DNA from: Oscillospiraceae bacterium
Lineage (GTDB): Bacteria; Bacillota; Clostridia; Oscillospirales; Oscillospiraceae
NCBI GenBank assembly: GCA_902775105.1
Contig: CACYLC010000012.1
Span: 1-33,011, forward strand
DNA length: 33,011 bases
Reading direction: 5' to 3'
The notes under the pieces are model-generated. The model was not told where the DNA came from. It ran no database searches and worked only from the letters and a program-made list of their open reading frames with translations. This document shows, piece after piece, positions 24,447-32,824 of the stretch. How positions within the stretch are numbered: position 1 is the first letter of the stretch; each line of letters opens with the position of its first letter. Both the position numbers and the translations under genes were made by a program.

Positions 24447-27400
24447 ATGGCTGTAAATGAAAATACATTAGAGCAGGCTATTATTGCCGAGCTTCAAGAA
24501 AAAGGCTATGAATATGTCTACGGCCCGGATATTACCCGTGACTACCATGAGGTGATTTTAGAGGATTGTTTTCGATCTTCTTTGATGAATATCAACCCTG
24601 GCATCACGCAAGGGATTATCTCAGATGCGTTTAAGACAATAAAAAACCTTGGCCTTTTGCGGTTAGAGGATCTGAACGCTACCTTTCATAAATACTTGAT
24701 TGAAGGTGTTCCGGTCCCTTACAAGAAGGATGGCGAGAACCGCACGTTCACAGTGAGGCTGGTAGATTTTGATAATCCTACAGCAAATGATTTTAAGGTT
24801 GTAAATCAGTTCACTGTCATTGAATACAAAAATAAGCGTCCGGATATCTTGATCTTTATTAATGGTATTCCGATGGTCCTGTTTGAACTGAAGAACATGG
24901 CCAACACTGATACCACAGAGGAAGAAGCCTACAAGCAGGTGAAGAACTATCAGCTGGACATCCCTTCGCTGTTTCGGTACAACGCCTTTAATGTGATCAG
25001 TGACGGCATCAACACTAAGGTCGGTACCATCACAGCTGACTATACCCGATATATGTCATGGAAGTCTGAGAACGGCGAGAAGCCACAGGAAAATGCAACG
25101 GACTTCTTTACGATTGCGCTTAATGGCATGTTTCCGAAAGAGCGCCTGCTGGATATCATCCAGCATTTTATCGTGTTCCAAGATATCGGCGGGAAGACGG
25201 TCAAGATCCTGGCGGGCTACCACCAGTACTTTGCTGTACGCAAAGCGGTGGAGAGCACGCGGCAAGCGCTGGCGGATAAGACCGGACGGGCCGGTGTTGT
25301 TTGGCATACCCAGGGATCCGGCAAGAGTCTCTCCATGGTGTTTTATGCGGGGATCGTTGTGACAGAGCCAGAGTTTGATAACCCGACCATTGTCGTTCTA
25401 ACGGACCGTAACGACCTGGATAACCAGCTTTATAACACTTTCGCGGCCAGCTCCAAGCTGCTGCTCCGCCAGACACCGAAACACGCAGAAAGCCGTGAAC
25501 ACCTGCGCGAACTGTTGGATGTGAAGGCTGGTGGTATCATCTTTACCACAATCCAGAAGTTTGGCGACAGTGATGAAGTGATCAATAAACGCAGGAACAT
25601 CATCTTCCTCGCAGATGAGGCTCACCGCTCTCAGTATGGTCTGGATGAAAAGCTCGACCGTGATACCGGCGAATGGAAAGCAGGCATGGCAAAACACATG
25701 CGAGCCTCCCTCCCCAACGCTACGTTCATTGGCTTCACCGGTACGCCTATTGATTTCAAAGAGAAGTCTACGATCGCGGTCTTCGGTAACTACATTGATA
25801 TTTACGACATGACGCAGGCTGTGGACGATGGTGCGACTGTGCCGATATATTACGAGAACCGGACAGCAAAACTGAAGCTGAACGAGGCGACACTGAAGCG
25901 GATCGATGACGAGTATGCTCAATTGGCCGGTGATGCAACCGAGGAGGTTATCGAAAAGTCCAAGGCGGACCTTTCTGGCCTTGAGGCCCTGGTCGGCTCC
26001 AATGAGCGTATGGAAATGCTGGCCGATGACATCATCGCTCACTATGAAGACCGACAGTACGTTCTGACCGGAAAAGCAATGATCGTCTGCATGACCAGAC
26101 GGATCGCTATTAAGCTGTATCAGAAACTGCTGGATAAGAGGCCGGACTGGAAAAACAAGGTCAAGGTCGTTCTGACATCCAGCAACCAGGACCCGGTCGA
26201 GTGGCATGACATCATCGGAAACAAAGCGTACCGTGATGGGCTGGCTATTGAGTTTAAAGATAATAGCAGCGAATTCAAGATCGCTATAGTTGTTGATATG
26301 TGGCTGACCGGTTTCGATGTCCCGTCCATGTCTACAATGTATATTGATAAGCCGATGAAGGGGCACACCCTGATGCAAGCCATCGCTCGTGTCAACCGTG
26401 TATTCCCGGATAAGGAAGCCGGTCTGATTGTTGATTATATTGGGATGGCTGCTGAGTTGAAACTGGCCCTCAGCCAGTACACACGGCGCGATCAGGACAA
26501 GGTCCCTGATCTTCAGGCAGCCTATGGCGTCTGCATGGCCAAGCTGGAAGTGATGCGCGATTTCTTCTATGGCTTCAGCTACAAAGACTTCTTCGGCGAC
26601 TCAGATGTGAAGCGCCTTAAGACAATCGCGGACGGTGTGGAGTTTGCTCTTGGCTTTGAGGAGGATGAAAAGAAGTCCTTCATTATAGAAGCAACGGCGC
26701 TCAGCCAGGCTGAGACGCTCTGCCGGAGCCTCCTGGATGAACAGGAAAAGAAGGAAATTGAGTTCTTCAAGTGCGTAAAGGCTGGCCTTTGCAAGGTTGC
26801 TGGCAAGGGTAAGGTAACTGCAAATGAGGTCAATGCCCGTATCTTGAAGATGCTGGAACAGGCTATTGAGCAGGATGGTGTTGTGAATATCTTTGAACAG
26901 TCCGGCCAGAAGAATCCGGAGATCTCCATTCTCTCTGAAGAATATATGGAGCAGGTGCGCCGGATGAAGCACAAGAACATTGCAGCCGAAATGCTGCGGA
27001 ACCTGCTCGAAGATAACATCAAGGTATTTGCCCGCACAGGTGTGGTTAAGGCCCAGCTTTTCTCTGAGAAAATGCAGGGTGTCCTGAAACGGTATAACAA
27101 CCGGATGATCACAAGCGCGGAGGTTATTGAGGAACTGCTGAACCTGTCTAAGGAGATGACCGACGCATACAAAGCCGGTGAAGAAAAGGGGCTGAGCGTT
27201 GAGGAGCTTGCATTCTATGATGCGCTGGTTGCTGATCCGGAAGTGCTCCGTAACATGGAAGAGCCGGTATTAGTGCAAATGGCACATGAGCTTACGGATT
27301 TGATCCGCAGGAGCCGGACGGTTGACTGGGATAAGAAGCAGTCCGCTCGTGCGTACATGAGGACTCAGGTCAAACATCTGTTGCGAAAATACAAATATCC

Positions 27401-27602
27401 GCCAGAGCAGGCTAAGAGTGCTATTGACACGGTGATCAAGCAGGCTGAACTAATGAGTTCAAATATGACTGTAAATAATAACGAAAGCACTGACTATACC
27501 GTGTCAAAGAGCAAGAACAAGGCGGTTAAGTATGATTTCTCTGCTCATCAGGAAACACTGATGGTGGCGGAAGAAACAACACCGTATGGAGAAAAGAAAT
27601 AA
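24447..27602 (+). CDS. hsdR: Type I restriction endonuclease subunit
   Basis: The 1051-residue motor and nuclease subunit translocates and cuts unmethylated DNA with M2S. The N-terminal PD-(D/E)xK nuclease is visible as Asp133 (RPDILIF) and Glu147-Leu-Lys149 (FELKNM). The superfamily 2 motor has Walker A TQGSGKS (288-294), DEAH (390-393) in FLADEAHRSQYG and GFTGTPI. A long C-terminal helical region follows. The start ATG at 24447 has GAGG 11 bases upstream and gives MAVNENTLEQAIIAELQEKGY, the usual HsdR beginning. A GTG at 24438 overlaps the previous stop but is only two bases from the same Shine-Dalgarno. The middle is GC-richer (31 of 60 at 25141-25200) than hsdS. Confidence 0.96.
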   Translation: MAVNENTLEQAIIAELQEKGYEYVYGPDITRDYHEVILEDCFRSSLMNINPGITQGIISDAFKTIKNLGLLRLEDLNATFHKYLIEGVPVPYKKDGENRTFTVRLVDFDNPTANDFKVVNQFTVIEYKNKRPDILIFINGIPMVLFELKNMANTDTTEEEAYKQVKNYQLDIPSLFRYNAFNVISDGINTKVGTITADYTRYMSWKSENGEKPQENATDFFTIALNGMFPKERLLDIIQHFIVFQDIGGKTVKILAGYHQYFAVRKAVESTRQALADKTGRAGVVWHTQGSGKSLSMVFYAGIVVTEPEFDNPTIVVLTDRNDLDNQLYNTFAASSKLLLRQTPKHAESREHLRELLDVKAGGIIFTTIQKFGDSDEVINKRRNIIFLADEAHRSQYGLDEKLDRDTGEWKAGMAKHMRASLPNATFIGFTGTPIDFKEKSTIAVFGNYIDIYDMTQAVDDGATVPIYYENRTAKLKLNEATLKRIDDEYAQLAGDATEEVIEKSKADLSGLEALVGSNERMEMLADDIIAHYEDRQYVLTGKAMIVCMTRRIAIKLYQKLLDKRPDWKNKVKVVLTSSNQDPVEWHDIIGNKAYRDGLAIEFKDNSSEFKIAIVVDMWLTGFDVPSMSTMYIDKPMKGHTLMQAIARVNRVFPDKEAGLIVDYIGMAAELKLALSQYTRRDQDKVPDLQAAYGVCMAKLEVMRDFFYGFSYKDFFGDSDVKRLKTIADGVEFALGFEEDEKKSFIIEATALSQAETLCRSLLDEQEKKEIEFFKCVKAGLCKVAGKGKVTANEVNARILKMLEQAIEQDGVVNIFEQSGQKNPEISILSEEYMEQVRRMKHKNIAAEMLRNLLEDNIKVFARTGVVKAQLFSEKMQGVLKRYNNRMITSAEVIEELLNLSKEMTDAYKAGEEKGLSVEELAFYDALVADPEVLRNMEEPVLVQMAHELTDLIRRSRTVDWDKKQSARAYMRTQVKHLLRKYKYPPEQAKSAIDTVIKQAELMSSNMTVNNNESTDYTVSKSKNKAVKYDFSAHQETLMVAEETTPYGEKK

Positions 27603-27612
27603 AACACAACAT

Positions 27613-27642
27613 GCCATTGGAGTCATGAGACTGAATAATGGC
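27613..27642 (+). other. Nested hairpin in the hsdR-hamA gap
   Basis: GCCATT (27613-27618) pairs with AATGGC (27637-27642), with an inner AGTC-ATGA-GACT stem. No T-run follows. It sits in the 82-base gap and may modulate read-through from the R-M operon to the hamA-like gene; no strong separate promoter was seen. Confidence 0.35.
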
Positions 27643-27684
27643 GTATCGGATAGAATTTAGGAAAAAACCAGGAGGCGAAGGCGA

Positions 27685-29151
27685 ATGAAGAAATTGTGCT
27701 TTGGTACATTACTGATTTTGATGTACCAAGCTCGTAGTCAGAGTGTTACATACAAAAAAATATGTGATGCGGTCTTCACAGCCTATGGTTGTGATGGTAT
27801 GGCTGTCCGCGATAAGTCTTTGCCAGGTCATCTGAAAACAGGACATGATAATGTGCCGCCGGATGTTGTTTCTGCAGCGAGGAATATGCCCTTTGAAGAG
27901 GTAATTGATGCATTTGAAAGAGAGGTCTCCCCGCTAATCAAAGAAACAAATGTGAAACCTTTTATACATGCTATCAAGGCTGTTCTCCGGGAAGATAATA
28001 TGCCAGAGGACACGCTAATTGGAAATACCGCCGGTTTTGAAAAGAAGGCGATTCTTAAAGGAAATAAATTTATATTATCTCCTTTGCTTGCTGCGCTGTT
28101 TCATTATGCGATCGTTAATGTGTCTAATAGCGAATGTCAGGATGAATTAAAGGACTTTGAAAATAATTATCTGTCATCAGTGGATACAAGAGAGCAGCTT
28201 TATATTGATCCATTATCAAAAGCAGGTGAGGCAGATGATGCAGAAAGTATTCCGCTTCAGAGGACTCTTAAAGACGGGAACTTCAGTAAAGTATTCAAAA
28301 AAGTCTCTTCGTTAACTGTAGCCGGAATAACACACCCTTCAACAGCGGAAATATACTGTGCGGATCTTAACAACGGAAGACTTCGTTTCTCGAAGGTAAA
28401 AGAGTACCTTGCTGATAATATAGGTACCTACGTGTTTTCCCGGGCCAGGGTCGAACGTTATGATAAGAGGCCGGTTGGCGCATTAGGCACGCAGGCGCTT
28501 ATTCAGTTTCAAAAAGTATATGGGGCAGCGGCGGATACAGTCTTGGGCGAGCTAATGCTGTATGTATTTCTCGAAGAAGGGCTTGATGCTCCAAAGATAA
28601 TGTCGAAGATAGAATTCTCTCAGCACGGAGGCATAGCCAGCCGCAGTGATGGAATTCATCTGATAGCGACAACAGAATTCGGCCGGCCTTTCAACCAGCT
28701 TGTTTTTGGCGCTTCAAACATTGAAGGCAAATTGGAACAAGCAGTTGATCGTGCATTTGAGCGTATTCTAAAAATTGAAGAAAACACAGATATCGAATTT
28801 AGTATCGTAGAGAATACTGCGTACAATCTCGTTTTTGATGATGCCACGAACGAGTACATAAGGGATATTATGGTCCCGCGTAGACCATACGTCCACAAGC
28901 CGGATATGGCCTTTGGCTTATTTCTTGGTTATACGCTTGTTCTTGATCAGCCAGAAACGGACAGCGCTCGATATCGGGTGGCAGCTGAGGCACAACTGAA
29001 GAAGGACGTGGAATCTATAAAGGCGTATATCGCACAGAAGATCAAAGACAATCATATGGAAGGCTATTCCTTTTATTGTTACATCCTTCCCTTTAATGAC
29101 GCGCCTACAGAAAAAACAAGTCTGATCGATGAAATGTTGGAGGGTCGTTAA
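27685..29151 (+). CDS. hamA: HamA-like protein (DUF1837) with extra N-terminal domain; divergent Hachiman effector
   Basis: The 488-residue protein has two parts. Residues about 205-488 resemble DUF1837/HamA, the nuclease effector of the Hachiman anti-phage system: VLGELMLYVFLEEGLDAPKI, SKIEFSQHGG, SDGIHL (Asp322) and a following strand QLVFGASN (338-345) then IEGKLEQAVDRAFERI. In the PD-(D/E)xK fold an E-x-K is expected where FGASN stands; a shifted Glu347-Gly-Lys349 lies just after it. Residues 1 to about 200 are an extra, mainly helical region (KKLCFGTLLILMYQARS at the start) that I do not recognise; the known HamA proteins are roughly 300 residues. AGGAGG precedes the ATG. The stop overlaps the start of the helicase gene by one base, so the pair is coupled. 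Confidence 0.72.
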   Translation: MKKLCFGTLLILMYQARSQSVTYKKICDAVFTAYGCDGMAVRDKSLPGHLKTGHDNVPPDVVSAARNMPFEEVIDAFEREVSPLIKETNVKPFIHAIKAVLREDNMPEDTLIGNTAGFEKKAILKGNKFILSPLLAALFHYAIVNVSNSECQDELKDFENNYLSSVDTREQLYIDPLSKAGEADDAESIPLQRTLKDGNFSKVFKKVSSLTVAGITHPSTAEIYCADLNNGRLRFSKVKEYLADNIGTYVFSRARVERYDKRPVGALGTQALIQFQKVYGAAADTVLGELMLYVFLEEGLDAPKIMSKIEFSQHGGIASRSDGIHLIATTEFGRPFNQLVFGASNIEGKLEQAVDRAFERILKIEENTDIEFSIVENTAYNLVFDDATNEYIRDIMVPRRPYVHKPDMAFGLFLGYTLVLDQPETDSARYRVAAEAQLKKDVESIKAYIAQKIKDNHMEGYSFYCYILPFNDAPTEKTSLIDEMLEGR

Positions 29152-31757
29152 TGAGCAAATATGCACCAAAATCTGCGTCATTGGCTGAAACGATCTACAG
29201 GGATATCGATCAAAACGATTATTTGAATGAATTGTATGAAAACCTGCTATTCAACTATTCCATGCAATTGTTCGGCCTGGATCGCCAACCTAAGCATATT
29301 CAGATAAGAGATGCGTTGCGGTTTGCGGATTTGTTATCAAAATCTGCGTACAGGCCAACGGAAGATAGGGACCATCAATGGGGCCAGGAATTAGTTACGC
29401 TGTTGCGTTTGGTATACCCTAATGATGAATCCGTCAAATATTATCTTGGCTCCGTGTTATCCGCGGTGGGCAACTATCGTGGATTGAAAGCACCAGCTGC
29501 TGAAGGCTATCGTAGTGCGGATGTTCTGGACGGGATTTTTTATGAATTTGATAAACGGAATCATCTGATTCCTGGGAGAAAAGACGAGTATTTTTTCCAT
29601 GATCAAAAGAATGTATATGATCGCCTGAATAATAAGTTTTTCAGTTATTCAGGTCCTACATCGATGGGAAAATCTTTTGTGGTTCAGACATATATTAAGC
29701 AGCAAATAGAAAGCGGCGCCACAAAGAATTATGCCATTCTTGTACCCACAAAGGCTCTTATCAATGAAGTCCGGAGTAATATGTTCGAGGCTCTGCAGAA
29801 TCAACTGACCGAGCGAAACTACCGGATTGTCAGTGCTATCGGAGAGATTTATCTACAGCAGGATCATCATTTCATTTTTATTATGACACCTGAGCGCATG
29901 CACCATCTATTGATAGAGCATGCGGATATCGCTATTGATTTCATCTTCATTGACGAAGCGCACAAGATATCAGAACGCGGGGGCCGGAGCACATATTACT
30001 ACAAAGTGATTTCTCAACTTAAGCGACTGCCGAACATGCCGACAGTTATATTTGCCTCACCCAACATCCCAAATCCGGAAATATATCTGGGGCTGATTCC
30101 CGGTATACAGACAGGACAGATGATGAAGCTGGCATCGCGCTATACTCCTGTAAGTCAGTTTAAATATTATATGGATCTGCCAGGCCATAAGGTTTGCATC
30201 CACAATATGTATAACAAAACGCTGAAACAGGTTTACCGTCTTGCTCCCGATGCGACACTGGCAAAAATCATACACCGAGTCGGCCGCAATAAGCAGAATG
30301 TTGTTTATTGCAGCTCGCGGCAAAAGGTCGTTGATTTTGCGATGGATTATGCGAAGAACATCCAGCCTGTAAACAATCAGAATCTTAAGAAGCTCGCCAA
30401 TGACATCAGAAACGATGTACACAGGGAGTGTTATCTTGCAGACCTGATTGAGAAGGGCATAGCATATCATGTTGGTTATCTGCCATCTAATATCAGGCTG
30501 CGTATAGAAAAGAGTTTTGAAGAAGGAGACCTTAGAACTATTTTCTGTACCAGTACATTAGTTGAGGGCGTGAACCTGCCGGCGGATAATCTGTTTATCA
30601 CAAGCTATCGGAATGGGACTGCCAACATGAGTGAGGTGGAATTCAGAAATCTTGTTGGCCGTGTCGGTAGAATAAAATACAATCTGTACGGAAACGTGTT
30701 CTTGCTCCGGATGGATACCAAACACACGGAAAGGCAGTATGAAGAGCTGCTGAAGAATGAGGTTCCGGAACAGAGATTGTCTATTGATCTTGATGAGAAC
30801 AAATCCTTTATTCCGGCCCTGGTTGATGATCTGGTACGTGGCGACATCGAAATGACCAAGTGCCATGAGGCAGCCAAAGACAAGGATTTTGAAGCATTAC
30901 GGAAATTTGCCCTCATTCTGATGAATGATTACGCTGCCGGTAACGTAACTCCGATCACAACAAAGTTTGATGAGTATATCACTCCGGAACAAAAAGAAAG
31001 AATCAAAGAGAATTTCCCGGCAGAAAAAACGAATGAGGATATTACGCTGTCCTACGATCAGGCTGTAACACTAACGGCAGCTATTGAATATGGAGCAAAG
31101 TATCCGGAATTAAAGGGCGAGAATGACGACGTGGATTTTGATGAGCTGGTCCGGTTCCTCAATCTGCTTAGCCGCATTTTTAAGTGGGATAAGTACGAAA
31201 GGGAGACGATTGGCAAATCACCAAGAGTTTTGACCTGGTATGCTGTTATCCTACTGCAGTGGATCAGAGGGAATGGTCTGCAGACGATAATTAATAGTGC
31301 GATAAGATACAAAGAACGGAATCCAGACACCGGCGTTTGGGTCGGCAGTAATAAACTGGCAGATCGTTACGATAAAAATTCCAGTGATCATAAGAACTAT
31401 ATTATTGCTGAGACGCTTGGCGTCATTGAGAATGTGCTGCTGTTCAGTATTTCGAATTATTTCAGGAAATTCTCGCTGGAGTACAAGGCTTATCATAAAG
31501 TAGAACATTTTGACAACGACTGGTACGAATATGTGGAATATGGCACCACAAACGAACTGACGATCTTTTTGCAGCGCGTTGGTTTTACGAGAGATTCCGC
31601 TACCTTTTTGGAAATGCCAAAGAATAAAGCAAAATATATCACGGTTATCGATGGCGAGATAAAAGTAAAAAAGACGGTGCTTTCGTGCGGAAATGCCAGC
31701 GTTGAGATCGATGCCGGAGAACTACAATTTAATATGCCTGAGCTATTCGTCGATTAA
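29151..31757 (+). CDS. hamB: HamB-like superfamily 2 helicase (Hachiman)
   Basis: The 868-residue protein has an N-terminal helical region (about 1-160), then the helicase core. Motif I is GPTSMGKS (168-175), Ia VPTKALINEV, motif II IFIDEAHKI (DEAH 268-271), motif III VIFASPNIPNP and motif IV NVVYCSSR. Motif V is TSTLVEGVNLPADN and motif VI is LVGRVGRIKYN (503-507 GRVGR). In Hachiman, HamB is the DNA-sensing helicase that holds HamA inactive and releases its nuclease when abnormal DNA is met. One-base overlap (TAATG) with the hamA-like gene supports a two-gene system. About 350 residues follow the helicase core, with no motif I recognise. Type is assigned from the pairing as much as from the helicase, which alone is generic. 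Confidence 0.82.
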   Translation: MSKYAPKSASLAETIYRDIDQNDYLNELYENLLFNYSMQLFGLDRQPKHIQIRDALRFADLLSKSAYRPTEDRDHQWGQELVTLLRLVYPNDESVKYYLGSVLSAVGNYRGLKAPAAEGYRSADVLDGIFYEFDKRNHLIPGRKDEYFFHDQKNVYDRLNNKFFSYSGPTSMGKSFVVQTYIKQQIESGATKNYAILVPTKALINEVRSNMFEALQNQLTERNYRIVSAIGEIYLQQDHHFIFIMTPERMHHLLIEHADIAIDFIFIDEAHKISERGGRSTYYYKVISQLKRLPNMPTVIFASPNIPNPEIYLGLIPGIQTGQMMKLASRYTPVSQFKYYMDLPGHKVCIHNMYNKTLKQVYRLAPDATLAKIIHRVGRNKQNVVYCSSRQKVVDFAMDYAKNIQPVNNQNLKKLANDIRNDVHRECYLADLIEKGIAYHVGYLPSNIRLRIEKSFEEGDLRTIFCTSTLVEGVNLPADNLFITSYRNGTANMSEVEFRNLVGRVGRIKYNLYGNVFLLRMDTKHTERQYEELLKNEVPEQRLSIDLDENKSFIPALVDDLVRGDIEMTKCHEAAKDKDFEALRKFALILMNDYAAGNVTPITTKFDEYITPEQKERIKENFPAEKTNEDITLSYDQAVTLTAAIEYGAKYPELKGENDDVDFDELVRFLNLLSRIFKWDKYERETIGKSPRVLTWYAVILLQWIRGNGLQTIINSAIRYKERNPDTGVWVGSNKLADRYDKNSSDHKNYIIAETLGVIENVLLFSISNYFRKFSLEYKAYHKVEHFDNDWYEYVEYGTTNELTIFLQRVGFTRDSATFLEMPKNKAKYITVIDGEIKVKKTVLSCGNASVEIDAGELQFNMPELFVD

Positions 31758-31774
31758 GACACAGTGAGTTTCAT

Positions 31775-31807
31775 GCCTCCTGCTTAACTGCAGGGGGCTA
31801 TTTTTTT
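31775..31807 (+). terminator. Rho-independent terminator after hamB
   Basis: GCCTCCTGC (31775-31783), loop TTAACT, GCAGGGGGC (31790-31798; one G-U pair), then TATTTTTTT. It closes the defence transcription unit 18 bases after the hamB stop. Confidence 0.88.
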
Positions 31808-31824
31808 GCCTTTTTTTCAAGTTC

Positions 31825-31868
31825 CATACTCCGCCCATATCTCACCCATATCTGCTCCATACTCGGCA
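31825..31868. repeat. Four imperfect 11-bp tandem repeats
   Basis: CATACTCCGCC, CATATCTCACC, CATATCTGCTC and CATACTCGGCA run head to tail with a period of exactly 11 bases, all sharing CATA-C/T-C/T-C-like starts. The outer two and inner two units are most alike. The array ends three bases before the -35 box of the promoter at 31871-31899, suggesting a binding array for a regulator. Confidence 0.65.
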
Positions 31869-31870
31869 TA

Positions 31871-31899
31871 TTTAGTACGAAAACGCCTTTATTTACAAT
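31871..31899 (+). promoter_or_regulatory. Possible promoter of the 60-residue protein gene
   Basis: TACAAT (31894-31899) with a weak TTTAGT (31871-31876) at 17 bases. The poor -35 next to an upstream repeat array would fit an activated promoter. Confidence 0.4.
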
Positions 31900-31906
31900 A
31901 AAAATG

Positions 31907-31922
31907 GCCCTTGAGAAAGGGC
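31907..31922. other. Short hairpin with GAGA tetraloop
   Basis: GCCCTT-GAGA-AAGGGC (6-bp stem). On the plus strand it lies in the leader of the 60-residue gene; on the minus strand it is followed by CATTTTT and could act as a weak terminator for the convergent regulator gene. Confidence 0.4.
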
Positions 31923-31949
31923 AAAAACAAAGATTTCGAGGTGTTTGAA

Positions 31950-32132
31950 ATGACGAAGATGGATTGGCAAATCAATATAGAAAACCTGGCCGCAAGAGTA
32001 GCGGAGACATATGGATCGGACGTGGCAGCATCGGTATTTGCGCGATACGACGCCACATGCTTTGACGATCTGAGCCCTGCATATTACGACCAGGTTTTTG
32101 GTGATCTGATGCTGATCGACGCGGATGGGTAA
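31950..32132 (+). CDS. 60-residue protein of unknown function
   Basis: The protein starts MTKMDWQINIENLAARVAET and ends with a DLSPAYYDQVFGDLMLID segment; it is acidic, without cysteines except one and without membrane segments. Similar short proteins with an RVAETYG...DLSPxYY...VFxDL pattern are, to my recollection, common near mobile elements in Firmicutes, but no function is known to me. A GAGGTG Shine-Dalgarno precedes the ATG at 31950; an in-frame start at 31911 lies inside the hairpin and is less likely. Its stop codon abuts, tail to tail, the stop of the regulator on the other strand, with no spacer. Confidence 0.75.
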   Translation: MTKMDWQINIENLAARVAETYGSDVAASVFARYDATCFDDLSPAYYDQVFGDLMLIDADG

Positions 32133-32780
32133 TTACCGGTCACGGAGTTTGCTGAGGTAATTGTCAACTACGGTTCGGTATGCATCTTCATCGACTCCCT
32201 TTTTGTCATAGATCTCAAAGATCTGAATGAATTTTCGGATAAAATCGTTGACCGGCTTCATACGTGATTCATTTCCGACCTGCCTGGCCTCAGCTTCCAC
32301 TTCACCAAAAGTGTCACGATCCACATCTGCGGGGTCAGGAAGTTGCCAATAGTCGGGGAAATAAATGGCGGGATAAGAGACAATCCGCTTTTCTGGAGAA
32401 GCAGCTTCATAAACCGGGCCGGAAAAAACATTATAGTGCTCTTTCAGCTCATATACCGTTTCCTCGATTTCTACGGTGGTGTATTTGGCATCGTGGTTCT
32501 CGATAACCTTCGAAAGAAAATCAGCAACGGCGCGGGGACCGGTCTCTTGAGACTTAGCACTTCGGTTTCCAACCAGGAAATCTATGGACACTCCGAAGTG
32601 ATTAGCGATGCCCACCACCTGATCCAAGGTAAAGCATTTCTTATCCTTCAGGCTCAGTGCCTTACTCACATTGGGCTGAGACATGCCAAGAATGTCCGCC
32701 AGCTTTTCTTGGGTGATATTGTTGGCCTTCATTAAGAATTGAATATTCTGTATCAGAATATCGGTATTACAAAATGACAT
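32133..32780 (-). CDS. XRE-family HTH transcriptional regulator
   Basis: The 215-residue protein has an N-terminal Cro/CI-type helix-turn-helix (about 8-65): IQNIQFLMKANNITQEKLAD, then GMSQPNVSKALSL as recognition helix and LDQVVGIANHFGVSIDFLVG. A C-terminal region of about 140 residues, without a LexA-type peptidase motif, may serve for dimerisation or ligand sensing. The ATG at 32778-32780 has AAAGGA upstream; an in-frame start at 32831 lies inside the palindrome at 32825-32841 and is rejected. Palindromes at 32797-32812 and 32825-32841 around its promoter suggest autorepression. Whether it also controls the defence genes is unknown. Confidence 0.88.
   Translation of the reverse strand: MSFCNTDILIQNIQFLMKANNITQEKLADILGMSQPNVSKALSLKDKKCFTLDQVVGIANHFGVSIDFLVGNRSAKSQETGPRAVADFLSKVIENHDAKYTTVEIEETVYELKEHYNVFSGPVYEAASPEKRIVSYPAIYFPDYWQLPDPADVDRDTFGEVEAEARQVGNESRMKPVNDFIRKFIQIFEIYDKKGVDEDAYRTVVDNYLSKLRDR
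32744..32760. promoter_or_regulatory. Operator-like palindrome inside the regulator's first codons
   Basis: TATTCTG-TAT-CAGAATA, 7-bp perfect arms around TAT (8-bp arms if 32743 and 32761 are included). It has the same TATTC-NN-TAT-NN-GAATA frame as the promoter palindrome at 32825-32841. Confidence 0.45.
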
Positions 32781-32796
32781 ATTATAAATTCCTTTC

Positions 32797-32812
32797 TTGA
32801 ATAGAAATTCAA
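32797..32812. promoter_or_regulatory. Inverted repeat in the regulator leader
   Basis: TTGAAT-AGAA-ATTCAA, a 6-bp inverted repeat between the promoter and the Shine-Dalgarno of the XRE gene. Its TTGAAT/ATTCAA halves match the halves of the 32825-32841 palindrome. Confidence 0.45.
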
Positions 32813-32824
32813 AAACAAGATGTT

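Noticed and set aside
25398-26378. Long minus-strand open frame (326 codons) inside hsdR
   Set aside because: It is antisense to the well-supported hsdR motor domain, lacks a ribosome binding site and has no recognisable family.
27685-27740. Signal peptide at the start of the HamA-like protein
   Set aside because: KKLCFGTLLILMYQARSQS has a short hydrophobic run but no clear cleavage site, and a cytoplasmic DNA-targeting role is expected.
31825-31868. CRISPR array
   Set aside because: Units are only 11 bp, contiguous and imperfect, with no spacers and no cas genes in the window.
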